This document shows, piece after piece, positions 7,650-15,610 of a DNA stretch of 17,654 nt. This DNA comes from JBBDNC01 sp040877875. Its GTDB lineage: Bacteria > Bacteroidota > Rhodothermia > Balneolales > Balneolaceae. Within the stretch, counting starts at the first letter, position 1. Every line of letters starts with the position of its first letter. The stretch spans positions 1 through 17,654 of the forward strand of contig JBBDNC010000127.1 of NCBI GenBank assembly GCA_040877875.1. The letters run 5' to 3'. The notes under the pieces were generated by a model that searched no databases, was not told the DNA's origin, and saw only the letters and a program-made list of their open reading frames with translations. The position numbers and the translations under genes were made by a program.

Positions 7650-10010
7650 TTATAATTGAGTCTTCTCATGCGGAATAATGCACCGAACCTGTGTCTTCTC
7701 TTCTTCGGTGCGGGTTATTTCAAGAATACCTCCCAGAATTCCGGCCCGATATTTCATGATTTCTATTCCCATTCCCTGGTGATTTTTTATCTCAGGGTTA
7801 AAACCTTTACCGTTATCCTCAACAACCAATGATAGATGCCGGCTGGAATTTGACAGGCGGCAATTTATCTTATCTGCATCTCCGTGTTTTACCGCATTAT
7901 TGATCGACTCCTGGACAATCCTGTATAGATTTAAAGCTATGGAGTGTTTATCGGTCACGTCATCGATATTGCCGTTTTCAATATACTCACATTGTATCCC
8001 GAACATTTTTTCCACCCTGTTACTCAGATTTTCGAGAGCAAGCCCCAACCCATTCTTTTCAAGATCAACCTGGGCCATGCCGTGTGAGAGTGTACGGGCG
8101 TATTCGTCTGCTTCCTGCACCATGTCTGCAATCTCTTGCACCTCAGAAGCGCCGGGAACCCCATTCGCCAATAGTTTCCGGGCCAGGTTCTCTGACACCA
8201 TCCGGATCCCCGTAAGCATTTGCCCGAGTCCGTCATGCAGATCCTGGCCAATTTTTCGGCGTTCCTCATCCCCAATATGTAAAACCCGCCGCTCGAGCTC
8301 CTTGCGTGTTGAAATATCCTTGATAATTCCGGAAAAAATGCGATTGCCCTCCCATTTTACATCACTCACCGCTAGGTCAATGGGAAAAATCGAACCGTCT
8401 TTTCTGAGTCCCTGTACTTCCCTGCCAATACCGATAATCTTTTTTTCACCGGTTTCAAGATAATTTTGAAGATACGAGTCGTGTTGTTCACTGTATGGAA
8501 CCGGCATCAGCATACTCACATTCCTGTTGATCACTTCATGCTCTTCATATCCGAACATCTTCCGGGCCGCCTGGTTAAAGCTCAATATCCGCCCTCTTTC
8601 ATCGATGGTAATGATCCCATCCACACTGGCTTCCAATATGGCCTGTATTCGGGACTGGCTTTCCACTAATTCTTTATTGGCCTGTTCAATTTCCCGTTGA
8701 CGAACCTGCAACTGATTTTTTTGTTCTTCAGACTTGTCCAAAAGGCTCTGAATTTCGATCTGGTTCGCTATCAGATTTTCCGTCATTTTTTCCAATGCGA
8801 TTCCCAGCTCATCTTCGTCCCCCTTTGGTTCAATCCGCCTATCGTAATTACCCTCTCCCAGTGAATTTGCATGACGGATCACATTTCTAAGATACCGGAT
8901 CGACTCGTTTGCACGTCTCGCCAAAACACCCAGCTCATCCTCTCTTTGGATCTTCACCGGATCTCCGAGCTCACCCCGGCTGATTCTCGAAAATACATCG
9001 ACGAGTTGTTGAATCGGATCGGAGATTGTTCTGGCACAATACCAGGCCAAAAAAATGGAGAACCCCAACAGGCCAAACCCGAAGATCAGAATCTTTTTAC
9101 CCAGCTCATTAACCGGAATAAAAATCTCCGCTGTGTCCACCTTACCGACAATTCCCCAGTTCAAGCCCGGAATTTTTTTCCAAACCGCCCCGACTTCGAC
9201 CCCCCTGTAGTCTGTTGAAATCCCTTTTCCATTTATTCCCCGGGCTACCTGCTGTACCGGCAAAGCCAACTGACTTCCCATAACAATCTCAGGCGGCTGG
9301 TCCGCATGTCTCAATTTTGTAATAAACTCCAGCCTGTCAGAGTCGATTGCAAAAAGCAGCACTTCTCCGGTATTCCCCAGTCCAGCCCGATATAGGCTGA
9401 TTTCATTTAAAATGTTACCGGTGATCGTCAGGGCTACAACTCCGGCAAATTCACCACTTTCCAGGTTTCGGATCTCTTCAACAATTAACAAATTTTGATT
9501 TCCGTTTAAAGAATTAGGGTGATCTTCGCTGAAATGGATCCCTCCTTCCCGTACACGTTGGAAAGCAGAATCCGGTATCTGATCACCCACCCTGGCAGCA
9601 CCGGTACTGGATACAATCGTACCGTTTGCATCCCACACCTCTATCCTTTCAATGGACGATTCCAGGTTCATAACTCCTTCCTCCTGGTCTGTCTGATAAT
9701 TCTTTTTTACGTGCTCGTATATTAATTCGATATGTTCCTGCAGGCGTTGAATAACAAACGGGTCATGAACCCCGTCCGGCCGCAATTGCCTCGGAAGGTA
9801 GGTACCGCCGATTTGCCTGGCCTGTTCAACCCGCAGTTGTACGACATGAGTGATATCCGAGATTCTGGAGTCGACAACCGCTTCCAGTGAGTCGATTTGC
9901 TGCTGAACCAGGGCTTCTTTGGCATTGTGGTAACTGAGTGCTCCTACGATCACAATCGGCAGGATCGCGAGGAGTGTGAATAAAAGGAGAAGTTTTGGTT
10001 TGATGTTCAT
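7650..10010 (-). CDS. Sensor histidine kinase: extracytoplasmic sensor, double HAMP, FixL-like PAS, NarL-type kinase
   Basis: A 786-residue inner-membrane kinase that phosphorylates the response regulator encoded next to it. Order of parts: membrane segment 1 (about 7-27); periplasmic sensor of Cache type (about 30-300); membrane segment 2 (about 307-326); HAMP (about 325-377) followed by a second HAMP-like repeat (378-415); coiled coil (about 418-455); PAS (about 455-570); dimerisation box of the HisKA_3 type, EERRKIGQDLHDGLGQ, with His592 as the phosphorylated residue; and an ATPase domain with N-box ESINNAVKHG and G-box DNGKGF. The PAS carries QHDSYL...IIGIGR, the signature of the FixL haem PAS: His510 matches the haem-ligating His and Arg530 the O2-interacting Arg. 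Haem binding is an inference. The kinase overlaps or nearly abuts the regulator gene, and a 16-bp inverted repeat lies just before its start. Confidence 0.95.
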   Translation of the reverse strand: MNIKPKLLLLFTLLAILPIVIVGALSYHNAKEALVQQQIDSLEAVVDSRISDITHVVQLRVEQARQIGGTYLPRQLRPDGVHDPFVIQRLQEHIELIYEHVKKNYQTDQEEGVMNLESSIERIEVWDANGTIVSSTGAARVGDQIPDSAFQRVREGGIHFSEDHPNSLNGNQNLLIVEEIRNLESGEFAGVVALTITGNILNEISLYRAGLGNTGEVLLFAIDSDRLEFITKLRHADQPPEIVMGSQLALPVQQVARGINGKGISTDYRGVEVGAVWKKIPGLNWGIVGKVDTAEIFIPVNELGKKILIFGFGLLGFSIFLAWYCARTISDPIQQLVDVFSRISRGELGDPVKIQREDELGVLARRANESIRYLRNVIRHANSLGEGNYDRRIEPKGDEDELGIALEKMTENLIANQIEIQSLLDKSEEQKNQLQVRQREIEQANKELVESQSRIQAILEASVDGIITIDERGRILSFNQAARKMFGYEEHEVINRNVSMLMPVPYSEQHDSYLQNYLETGEKKIIGIGREVQGLRKDGSIFPIDLAVSDVKWEGNRIFSGIIKDISTRKELERRVLHIGDEERRKIGQDLHDGLGQMLTGIRMVSENLARKLLANGVPGASEVQEIADMVQEADEYARTLSHGMAQVDLEKNGLGLALENLSNRVEKMFGIQCEYIENGNIDDVTDKHSIALNLYRIVQESINNAVKHGDADKINCRLSNSSRHLSLVVEDNGKGFNPEIKNHQGMGIEIMKYRAGILGGILEITRTEEEKTQVRCIIPHEKTQL

Positions 10011-10447
10011 CCCTGCATCCCGTTTGTTAGCAAACGAACTGGTTTCAGATTATCATTTTCTTACTATTCCAATTCGGGTTCATCAGATCATTTGAATCAT
10101 ATATTTTAGGAATGGGTTGATGTTATCCCATAACTAGTAACTGTATGTTATACACTATTATCCACCAATACTACAGTATATCTTTAATTTTCCGGAGCAT
10201 GGAAGAGGGAATCCCTTACTTTCATGTCGGAGTTATCCCTACATTTGTGAACGAAACTATTTTTTAATAGCCTGGTTTCTAACCAATTGAATGAACACCG
10301 CCTTACAGAACTTATTTCGGATCAGAAAAATACCGGCCGGTGTCATACGATTAATCTTTGAAAAATTTCATTCACTATTTAGACTGTAACAAATCTGAAA
10401 ACTCAATCCTTCCTGGAGTCCTTTCTAACGAACATCCTTAATTTCCT
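10011..10447. promoter_or_regulatory. Divergent regulatory region between the sensor kinase and the CoA-transferase gene
   Basis: A 437-nt gene-free, AT-rich stretch between two outward-reading genes. Visible elements: an inverted repeat CGTTTG-TTAG-CAAACG at 10021-10036, just before the kinase start; three copies of TTATCC at 10123-10128, 10158-10163 and 10233-10238, two of them extended to GTTATCCC; an 11-bp near-palindrome AGGGAATCCCT at 10206-10216; and a perfect 10-bp palindrome ACCGGCCGGT at 10332-10341, about 107-116 nt upstream of the CoA-transferase start. These are candidates for response-regulator binding. I cannot assign a promoter with confidence. Confidence 0.4.
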
Positions 10448-11719
10448 ATGAATATCGTCTCACCGGAAGAAGCTGTCCACCACATACAATCCAGGGATCA
10501 CATCTTTATTCACACAGCCGCAGCAGCTCCTCAGCAGCTCATCCGTGCCTTGACGGCACGACATGCAGATCTTCGAAAAATTCAGATCTTTCATCTGCAC
10601 ACAGAAGGAGAAGCCCCCTATGCCCGACCCGAATATAGGGAAAGTTTTAAAACGCACGCTTTTTTTACCGGTAAAAATGTACGTCCGGCGATGAAAACCG
10701 GAGAAGCCGACTATATTCCGATCTTCCTGAGTGAAGTCCCCCTCCTGTTTAACCGCGGAATTATCAATCTAAACGCAGCCCTCATCCATGTTAGTCCGCC
10801 GGACAAGCACGGTTTCTGCTCACTCGGGGTTTCCATTGATGCAACCCGTGCTGCTATCCTTAATGCAGATACCGTCATCGCTCAGATTAACCCCAACATG
10901 CCCCGGACTCACGGGGATGGTCTCATCCACAAGAGTGAAATACATTATGCCATCGAGTCGGACGATCCGTTGCCGGTTCATGAGCCTGGAGAACTTACTG
11001 AAACCGAGCTCAGAATCGGAGAATATTGTGCCGGACTCATTGAGAACGGGGCTACCCTGCAGATGGGAATCGGCAACATTCCCGATGCTGTCCTTGCATC
11101 GCTGACAGATCACAGGGATCTGGGAATCCATACGGAAATGTTTTCGGACGGGCTGATCCCCCTTATCGAATCGGGAGTAGTGAATAATACGCAGAAAAGG
11201 GTACACCCGGGGAAAATTGTAGCCTCTTTTGCAATGGGCACTCGCAAATTGTATGACTTTATGGACGACAATCCCCTGGTTCAAATGCTTGACTGCGCCT
11301 ACGTGAACGATACCTCTGTGATCCGCAGAAACCCTAAAGTCACGGCCATCAACAGCGCCATTGAAATTGACCTCACCGGGCAGGTCTGTGCAGATTCTAT
11401 TGGCACGGTGCAGTACTCGGGGGTCGGCGGACAAATGGATTTTATCCGGGGAGCCTCGCTTTCGCCTGGCGGCAAACCGGTTATCGCTCTCCCATCGGTC
11501 ACAGGAAAGGGTGAATCTAAAATTGTCCCTTTCCTAAAACAGGGAGCAGGGGTGGTAACTACCCGGGCGCACGTTCACTATGTCGTAACCGAATACGGTG
11601 TAGCCAATCTCTACGGTGAAAGCCTGAGACGACGGGCCCGTGCTCTCATTAAAATCGCCCATCCGGATCACCGTGAAGAGCTTGAAAAAGCAGCTTATGA
11701 ACGGTTTCAAACGATCTAA
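10448..11719 (+). CDS. Acetyl-CoA hydrolase / CoA-transferase family protein (4-hydroxybutyrate CoA-transferase-like)
   Basis: A 423-residue cytoplasmic enzyme of the class I CoA-transferase fold, moving CoA between acyl groups (for example acetate with 4-hydroxybutyrate, butyrate or succinate) or, in some members, hydrolysing acetyl-CoA. Visible: the N-terminal half with NAALIHVSPPDKHGFCSLG (109-127), an oxyanion/CoA loop MGIGNIPDAVL (206-216), and the catalytic glutamate Glu230 in GIHTEMFSDG, the residue that forms the glutamyl-CoA thioester. The second half has SGVGGQMDFIRGA (324-336) and the conserved end TEYGVANLYGESLRRRA. Length fits the family (about 420-440). The ATG at 10448 has no Shine-Dalgarno within 15 nt. 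It is divergent from the sensor kinase and convergent with galT. In this context it could recycle acetate/acyl-CoA or ferment under low oxygen; the true substrate pair cannot be read from the sequence. Confidence 0.9.
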   Translation: MNIVSPEEAVHHIQSRDHIFIHTAAAAPQQLIRALTARHADLRKIQIFHLHTEGEAPYARPEYRESFKTHAFFTGKNVRPAMKTGEADYIPIFLSEVPLLFNRGIINLNAALIHVSPPDKHGFCSLGVSIDATRAAILNADTVIAQINPNMPRTHGDGLIHKSEIHYAIESDDPLPVHEPGELTETELRIGEYCAGLIENGATLQMGIGNIPDAVLASLTDHRDLGIHTEMFSDGLIPLIESGVVNNTQKRVHPGKIVASFAMGTRKLYDFMDDNPLVQMLDCAYVNDTSVIRRNPKVTAINSAIEIDLTGQVCADSIGTVQYSGVGGQMDFIRGASLSPGGKPVIALPSVTGKGESKIVPFLKQGAGVVTTRAHVHYVVTEYGVANLYGESLRRRARALIKIAHPDHREELEKAAYERFQTI

Positions 11720-11867
11720 ATCTGTCAAGGATGACGGATTCAAACAATTTTTTAAGCCGGAACAAACGTACCCCATTAAGCCTTCAAGTATATTCTTTTA
11801 TAAACAAGGTTACATATCGAACGTGACGCTGCCCGGGATCTGTAAGGTATGATAACACGATGTTTTA

Positions 11868-11881
11868 ACGCCACCGGGCGT
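11868..11881. terminator. Short GC-rich hairpin between convergent genes
   Basis: ACGCC-ACCG-GGCGT forms a 5-bp stem in the 237-nt gap between the CoA-transferase gene and galT, which converge. Neither strand has a proper T tract after the stem, so it is at best a weak bidirectional terminator. Nothing else stands out in this gap. Confidence 0.25.
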
Positions 11882-11956
11882 AATACAGTAGCAGACGGAT
11901 ACGACTGTTTATATAAATCGCAATACAGCGCAAAACCATGACAGCAAAAGAATGTA

Positions 11957-13012
11957 CTAAGCCTGGCTGTAGTGAACCTCCGGCAGTTCCCGAAGCAGTT
12001 TTGCACTCCACTCGGCCGTGATGTCCCTTTGGGGACTGGCCAGCATCTCATAGCCGACCCGAAATTTTTTTACGGTAGCCGAACGGAGCAACGGTGGATA
12101 GAAATGCATGTGAAAATGCCACTCCGGGTGTTCTTCACCGTCGGTCGGTGCCGGATGAAATCCAGCCGAATAAGGGAAAGAAATATTAAAAACGTTGTCG
12201 TACCGGATGGTTACCCGTCGGATCATGTCGGCAAGCAGTTTTCTCTCCTCATCTGTCATCTCTGTAAACCTCCCGAACGGCCTGCGGCTGATCACCAGGG
12301 TTTCAAATGGCCAAAACGCCCAGAAGGGAACCACCCCCACAAAAGCGTCATTTTCCACAACCACCCGCTCTTTCAGTTCAAGCTCCTGTTCCAGGTAATC
12401 TTCAAGCAGGGTGGACCCGTGCTCTTCATAATATTCTTGCTGTCGGCTCCATTCTTTTCGGGGTTCATCGGGAATCGTTTCCTGAGCCCAGATCTGCCCG
12501 TGCGGATGGGGATTGCTACACCCCATAATCTCTCCCTTGTTTTCAAATATTTGCACATAGTTGATAAAAGATTTCTCTCCCAGCTCCCGGTATTGTGCGG
12601 TCCATAAATCAACCACATTTTCTACCTGGTTCAGTGTCATTTCAGGGAGAGTCAAATCGTGTCTTGGCGAGAAACAAATCACCCGGCAGATTCCCTTTTC
12701 AGTTCGTGAATACAGCAGATGATTCTTCTCGTAGACACACTCTGCCGTATCAGCCTCCAACGCACTGAAATCATTTTTAAATACAAACGTGGAAGTGTAG
12801 TCTGGATTTCGATTCCTGCCGGCTCTCTCATTTCCCGGGCACAGATAACAGTCCGGATCATAACCGGGCTTCGACTCCGTTTCCATTTTCTCCTGCTTTC
12901 CCTGCCAGGGCCTCCGGGTTCGGTGGGGGGAAACCTGTACCCACTCGCCTGTTAACGGATTCAACCTGCGGTGAGGCTGACTTTCAAAATCTATGTTACT
13001 TGATCGATTCAA
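11957..13012 (-). CDS. galT: Galactose-1-phosphate uridylyltransferase
   Basis: Leloir-pathway enzyme: UDP-glucose plus galactose-1-phosphate gives UDP-galactose plus glucose-1-phosphate, by a ping-pong reaction through a uridylyl-histidine. With the TTG at 13012 it has 351 residues, the normal bacterial length. Visible: PHRRLNPLTGEWVQVSPHRTRRPWQG (13-38), zinc ligands Cys55 and Cys58 in CYLC, His118 in FSPRHD, and the catalytic CSNPHPHGQIW with nucleophile His171. The frame stays open to an ATG at 13090, but that would lie 95 nt inside galK and add 26 residues foreign to the family. The TTG has GAGGAG 4 nt upstream and gives only a 17-nt overlap with the galK end, so I choose it. The galK-galT order and overlap show a translationally coupled operon. 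Confidence 0.96.
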   Translation of the reverse strand: MNRSSNIDFESQPHRRLNPLTGEWVQVSPHRTRRPWQGKQEKMETESKPGYDPDCYLCPGNERAGRNRNPDYTSTFVFKNDFSALEADTAECVYEKNHLLYSRTEKGICRVICFSPRHDLTLPEMTLNQVENVVDLWTAQYRELGEKSFINYVQIFENKGEIMGCSNPHPHGQIWAQETIPDEPRKEWSRQQEYYEEHGSTLLEDYLEQELELKERVVVENDAFVGVVPFWAFWPFETLVISRRPFGRFTEMTDEERKLLADMIRRVTIRYDNVFNISFPYSAGFHPAPTDGEEHPEWHFHMHFYPPLLRSATVKKFRVGYEMLASPQRDITAEWSAKLLRELPEVHYSQA

Positions 13013-14192
13013 CAGGCTCCTCGTTTTTGTTTGAAAGAATCCTCGTACCGGACCCAATTTTAGCCGTATAAAATTCAGGAAAAAATCCAAACTTCGAATG
13101 ATAGCCTGTTCCGATGATTTCCTTCACATCCTCAATCTGATCCACATAAACCAGATTGATCGTGCATCCTCCAAATCCTCCGCCCATCATGCGGGCTCCC
13201 GGCACCTCATCCAGTTTTTCGGCTTCATCCACGAGGAGATCCAGCTCCGGGCAACTCACCTCAAATAGATGACGCAATCCATTGTGAGACTCATACATAA
13301 GCTTCCCAAAAGAAATTAAATTACCATCCTCTAAATCCAGGCAGCCAGCCAAGACACGCTGATTCTCCTCAATTACATACCGGCATCGGTTATAAATAAC
13401 CGGGTCCAGATGGTCGCGATGGTTCTTTAGCATCGTTAAAGTTACGTCACGTAAACTGTTAATCTCCGGATAGGTTTTTCTTAACACTTCCACCCCCTCT
13501 TCACACTGCCGGCGGCGAGTGTTATACTCGGAGCCGGCAAGTTCCCTTCGAACTTTTGTATCACATAAAAGAATACAAATTTCTTCCTGGTTGAAAGGAT
13601 AATGAGAAAATTCCAAAGATCGGCAATCCAGCCGGATTACCCGATTTTGTTTTCCATGAAGACAAGCAAACTGATCCATGATTCCACACTGCACCCCTAC
13701 AAAATCATTTTCAGCTCTTTGAGCCAATTGTGCCATCTCCAGTTTTGAAAGCTTCAAATCAAACAGGCCGGACAAGCCCATGATTATCCCTGCTTCCAGG
13801 GCAGCAGACGAGGACATTCCCGCACCGATCGGAATATCACTCCCGAAAACGCAATCAAACCCGCCGACTTCAACTCCAGCTTTCATGAGCTGATCGACAC
13901 ATCCGAGGATATAATTCGGCCAATGTTCGGGGCTTTTGTCAAGCGTTGCGGAGAGATCTGTTTCAAAAGCAACCTGATCCATATCCACAGCCCGCAGCCG
14001 AATTTTATTTTCATTATTGGGGGCGAGCGCCAGTACAAATCTCTTGTCAATAGCTGCCGGCAATACATATCCTTCATTATAATCCGTATGCTCCCCAATC
14101 AGATTGACCCGGCCGGGCGACTCGATGAGCATAGGCTTTGAATCAAAGTGCCGTTGAAACTCTCTGTAGATCTCCAGGGAATAGGCATTCAT
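12996..14192 (-). CDS. galK: Galactokinase
   Basis: First committed Leloir step: galactose plus ATP gives galactose-1-phosphate. It is a 398-residue GHMP kinase of normal length. Motifs: the galactokinase signature GRVNLIGEHTDYNEG (27-41), the ATP-binding PIGAGMSSSAALE (121-133), catalytic Asp173 in GIMDQF, and the C-terminal GHMP motif GARMMGGGFGGC (332-343). The C terminus overlaps the start of galT by 17 nt, so the two are made together. The ATG at 14192 fits the family, though no Shine-Dalgarno is obvious. It is divergent from dgoK across a 368-nt regulatory gap that holds a LacI-type operator, so the neighbouring LacI-family protein may control both directions (inference). Confidence 0.97.
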   Translation of the reverse strand: MNAYSLEIYREFQRHFDSKPMLIESPGRVNLIGEHTDYNEGYVLPAAIDKRFVLALAPNNENKIRLRAVDMDQVAFETDLSATLDKSPEHWPNYILGCVDQLMKAGVEVGGFDCVFGSDIPIGAGMSSSAALEAGIIMGLSGLFDLKLSKLEMAQLAQRAENDFVGVQCGIMDQFACLHGKQNRVIRLDCRSLEFSHYPFNQEEICILLCDTKVRRELAGSEYNTRRRQCEEGVEVLRKTYPEINSLRDVTLTMLKNHRDHLDPVIYNRCRYVIEENQRVLAGCLDLEDGNLISFGKLMYESHNGLRHLFEVSCPELDLLVDEAEKLDEVPGARMMGGGFGGCTINLVYVDQIEDVKEIIGTGYHSKFGFFPEFYTAKIGSGTRILSNKNEEPVESIK

Positions 14193-14560
14193 AAATGAAA
14201 ATCGTTGATCATTACCATTTTGTTCAATTACATAATCATTAGATTTAAATACACCTTTGTATAAACAAGATGTAAAAAATAATAAAATAATTTATACGTC
14301 ACCCCACTCACACATGTATCTAACCACCTTCATGCCGGGCAGGAATCAACACAAAAACCATATCCAAACCCCGATTAGAAGAACTCACAACCGATGAAAT
14401 AAAATTGGATTCTGAACAAATAACAGCAGGCTGCCGAGCTATGGTGTTAGCGATAACATCATAGGAAAATAATGTAGATTAATCACTTTTCAATATTAAC
14501 TCATAAATTTTCTAAACTTTTTCAGTAGCTTTTGAAAAATCATCTCTGATCGTTTCTTAA
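14193..14560. promoter_or_regulatory. Divergent regulatory region between galK and dgoK
   Basis: A 368-nt gene-free, AT-rich region between outward-reading galK and dgoK. It holds the LacI-type operator dyad described separately at 14441-14462. Closer to galK is TATAAACAAG at 14262-14271, which also occurs in the gap before galT's 3' end (11798-11807); its meaning is unclear. No long ORF and no RNA gene are visible. Confidence 0.5.
14441..14462. promoter_or_regulatory. LacI/GalR-family operator dyad
   Basis: The core TGTTAGCGATAACA (14445-14458) has perfect TGTTA / TAACA arms around a central CG, the hallmark of LacI-family operators (compare E. coli GntR sites of the ATGTTA-N4-TAACAT type). 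The symmetry extends outward to ATG / CAT, so 9 of 11 base pairs match across 22 bp. It lies about 100 nt upstream of dgoK and about 250 nt upstream of galK. The LacI-family gene at 16527-17546 is the obvious candidate partner. Confidence 0.65.
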
Positions 14561-15538
14561 ATGACAAAGACGGAAAACCTGAATACCCGAATAGATCGAC
14601 ATTATTTAAGCTGTGACTGGGGAACCACTTCCTTCCGGCTGAAACTTGCACATATTGAGGCAACCCAACCGGTGGCAGAAGTTTCGGGCTCCCGGGGGAT
14701 CAAGAAGATGCATGAAATATGGAAAAGCCAACGGAATCGGAAGAACCGGTTAGAATCCTATTGTGCCTACCTGAAACAGAAAATTTCCTGTTTGCAACAA
14801 GCTGCCGGGCTGGATCTTGAGGGTCTTCCGGTTGTTCTGTCCGGAATGGGCTCCTCCAGCATCGGTTTAAGAGAATTGCCGTACAGCCGGCTTCCATTGG
14901 ATTTAAATCATCCTGTATTGAAGATGGAAATCCTCGAGAGGACTTCCGGCTTTCCGCACGAGATCTTTCTAATATCCGGGCTTCAATCGTCAAACGATGT
15001 GATGCGGGGTGAAGAGACGCAACTCCTGGGAATCGTGTATCAGCATCAACTTGAAGACGGCTTCTGTATTTTACCCGGAACTCACAGCAAGCACATGACA
15101 ATCCAAAACAGCCACCTGACTCAATTTAAAACTTACCTCACGGGTGAGTTGTTTGATCTGCTCGGCTCGCAAAGTATCCTGAAGAACTCCATAACCTCTC
15201 CTCCCGAAGATGCTCCCATTTCCGAAACATTCGAAGAGGGCATACAAAAGTCAGCCGATCAGAACCTGCTCCATTCCCTTTTTCAAATCAGGGCCGGGGA
15301 TCTTCTATATAAAACAGGTCAGGCTGCCAACTACGATTTTCTCAGCGGACTGTTGATAGGAACCGAACTAAAAGACCTGAAAGAGGATTCCGCCCCCATA
15401 CTACTTGCCGGTGAAAAACGGCTGCAGGCTTATTATTCCAGAGCATTGAATTTCCTTCAACTGAATCATCTGTCTGTCGATCCCGATGAGGATCTTACTC
15501 TGTTGGGCCACCATATTTTAATGAAAGAACAGGATTAA
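14561..15538 (+). CDS. dgoK: 2-dehydro-3-deoxygalactonokinase
   Basis: Phosphorylates 2-dehydro-3-deoxy-D-galactonate with ATP in the De Ley-Doudoroff route of galactose/galactonate breakdown. At 325 residues it is slightly longer than the roughly 290-residue E. coli enzyme. Visible: the N-terminal phosphate-binding SCDWGTTSFRLKL (17-29), SGMGSS (94-99), the family signature NDVMRGEETQLLG (145-157), LPGTHSKHM (171-179) and YLTGELFDLL (192-201). The first dozen residues before the conserved beta strand look like a short extension, and no Shine-Dalgarno precedes the ATG, so the start is less certain than the gene. It is divergent from galK and converges on the aldolase gene, whose product would act next. 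Its dehydratase partner (dgoD) is not in the window. Confidence 0.9.
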   Translation: MTKTENLNTRIDRHYLSCDWGTTSFRLKLAHIEATQPVAEVSGSRGIKKMHEIWKSQRNRKNRLESYCAYLKQKISCLQQAAGLDLEGLPVVLSGMGSSSIGLRELPYSRLPLDLNHPVLKMEILERTSGFPHEIFLISGLQSSNDVMRGEETQLLGIVYQHQLEDGFCILPGTHSKHMTIQNSHLTQFKTYLTGELFDLLGSQSILKNSITSPPEDAPISETFEEGIQKSADQNLLHSLFQIRAGDLLYKTGQAANYDFLSGLLIGTELKDLKEDSAPILLAGEKRLQAYYSRALNFLQLNHLSVDPDEDLTLLGHHILMKEQD

Positions 15539-15610
15539 ACGCAGAAGTATGAGGAAATGAGATGAATGGGAGTTTCCACAGCTTCCCTTCAGCCCCGCCT
15601 GCGGCTCGTT

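Noticed and set aside
7610..7669. 20-residue N-terminal extension of the response regulator from the ATG at 7669
   Set aside because: It overlaps the kinase end and encodes residues with no counterpart in receiver domains; kept only as an alternative start.
7900..8463. 187-codon plus-strand ORF opposite the sensor kinase
   Set aside because: Ser/Arg/Pro-rich product typical of the complement of a coding strand; the kinase motifs on the minus strand explain the open frame.
10820..11434. 204-codon minus-strand ORF opposite the CoA-transferase gene
   Set aside because: Antisense to a gene with clear family motifs; composition is that of a shadow frame.
11972..12607. 211-codon plus-strand ORF opposite galT
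   Set aside because: Fully antisense to galT, whose catalytic motifs are intact on the other strand.
15591..15606. GC-rich hairpin between dgoK and the aldolase gene
   Set aside because: Only a 4-bp continuous stem with no T tract on either strand; too weak to call a terminator.
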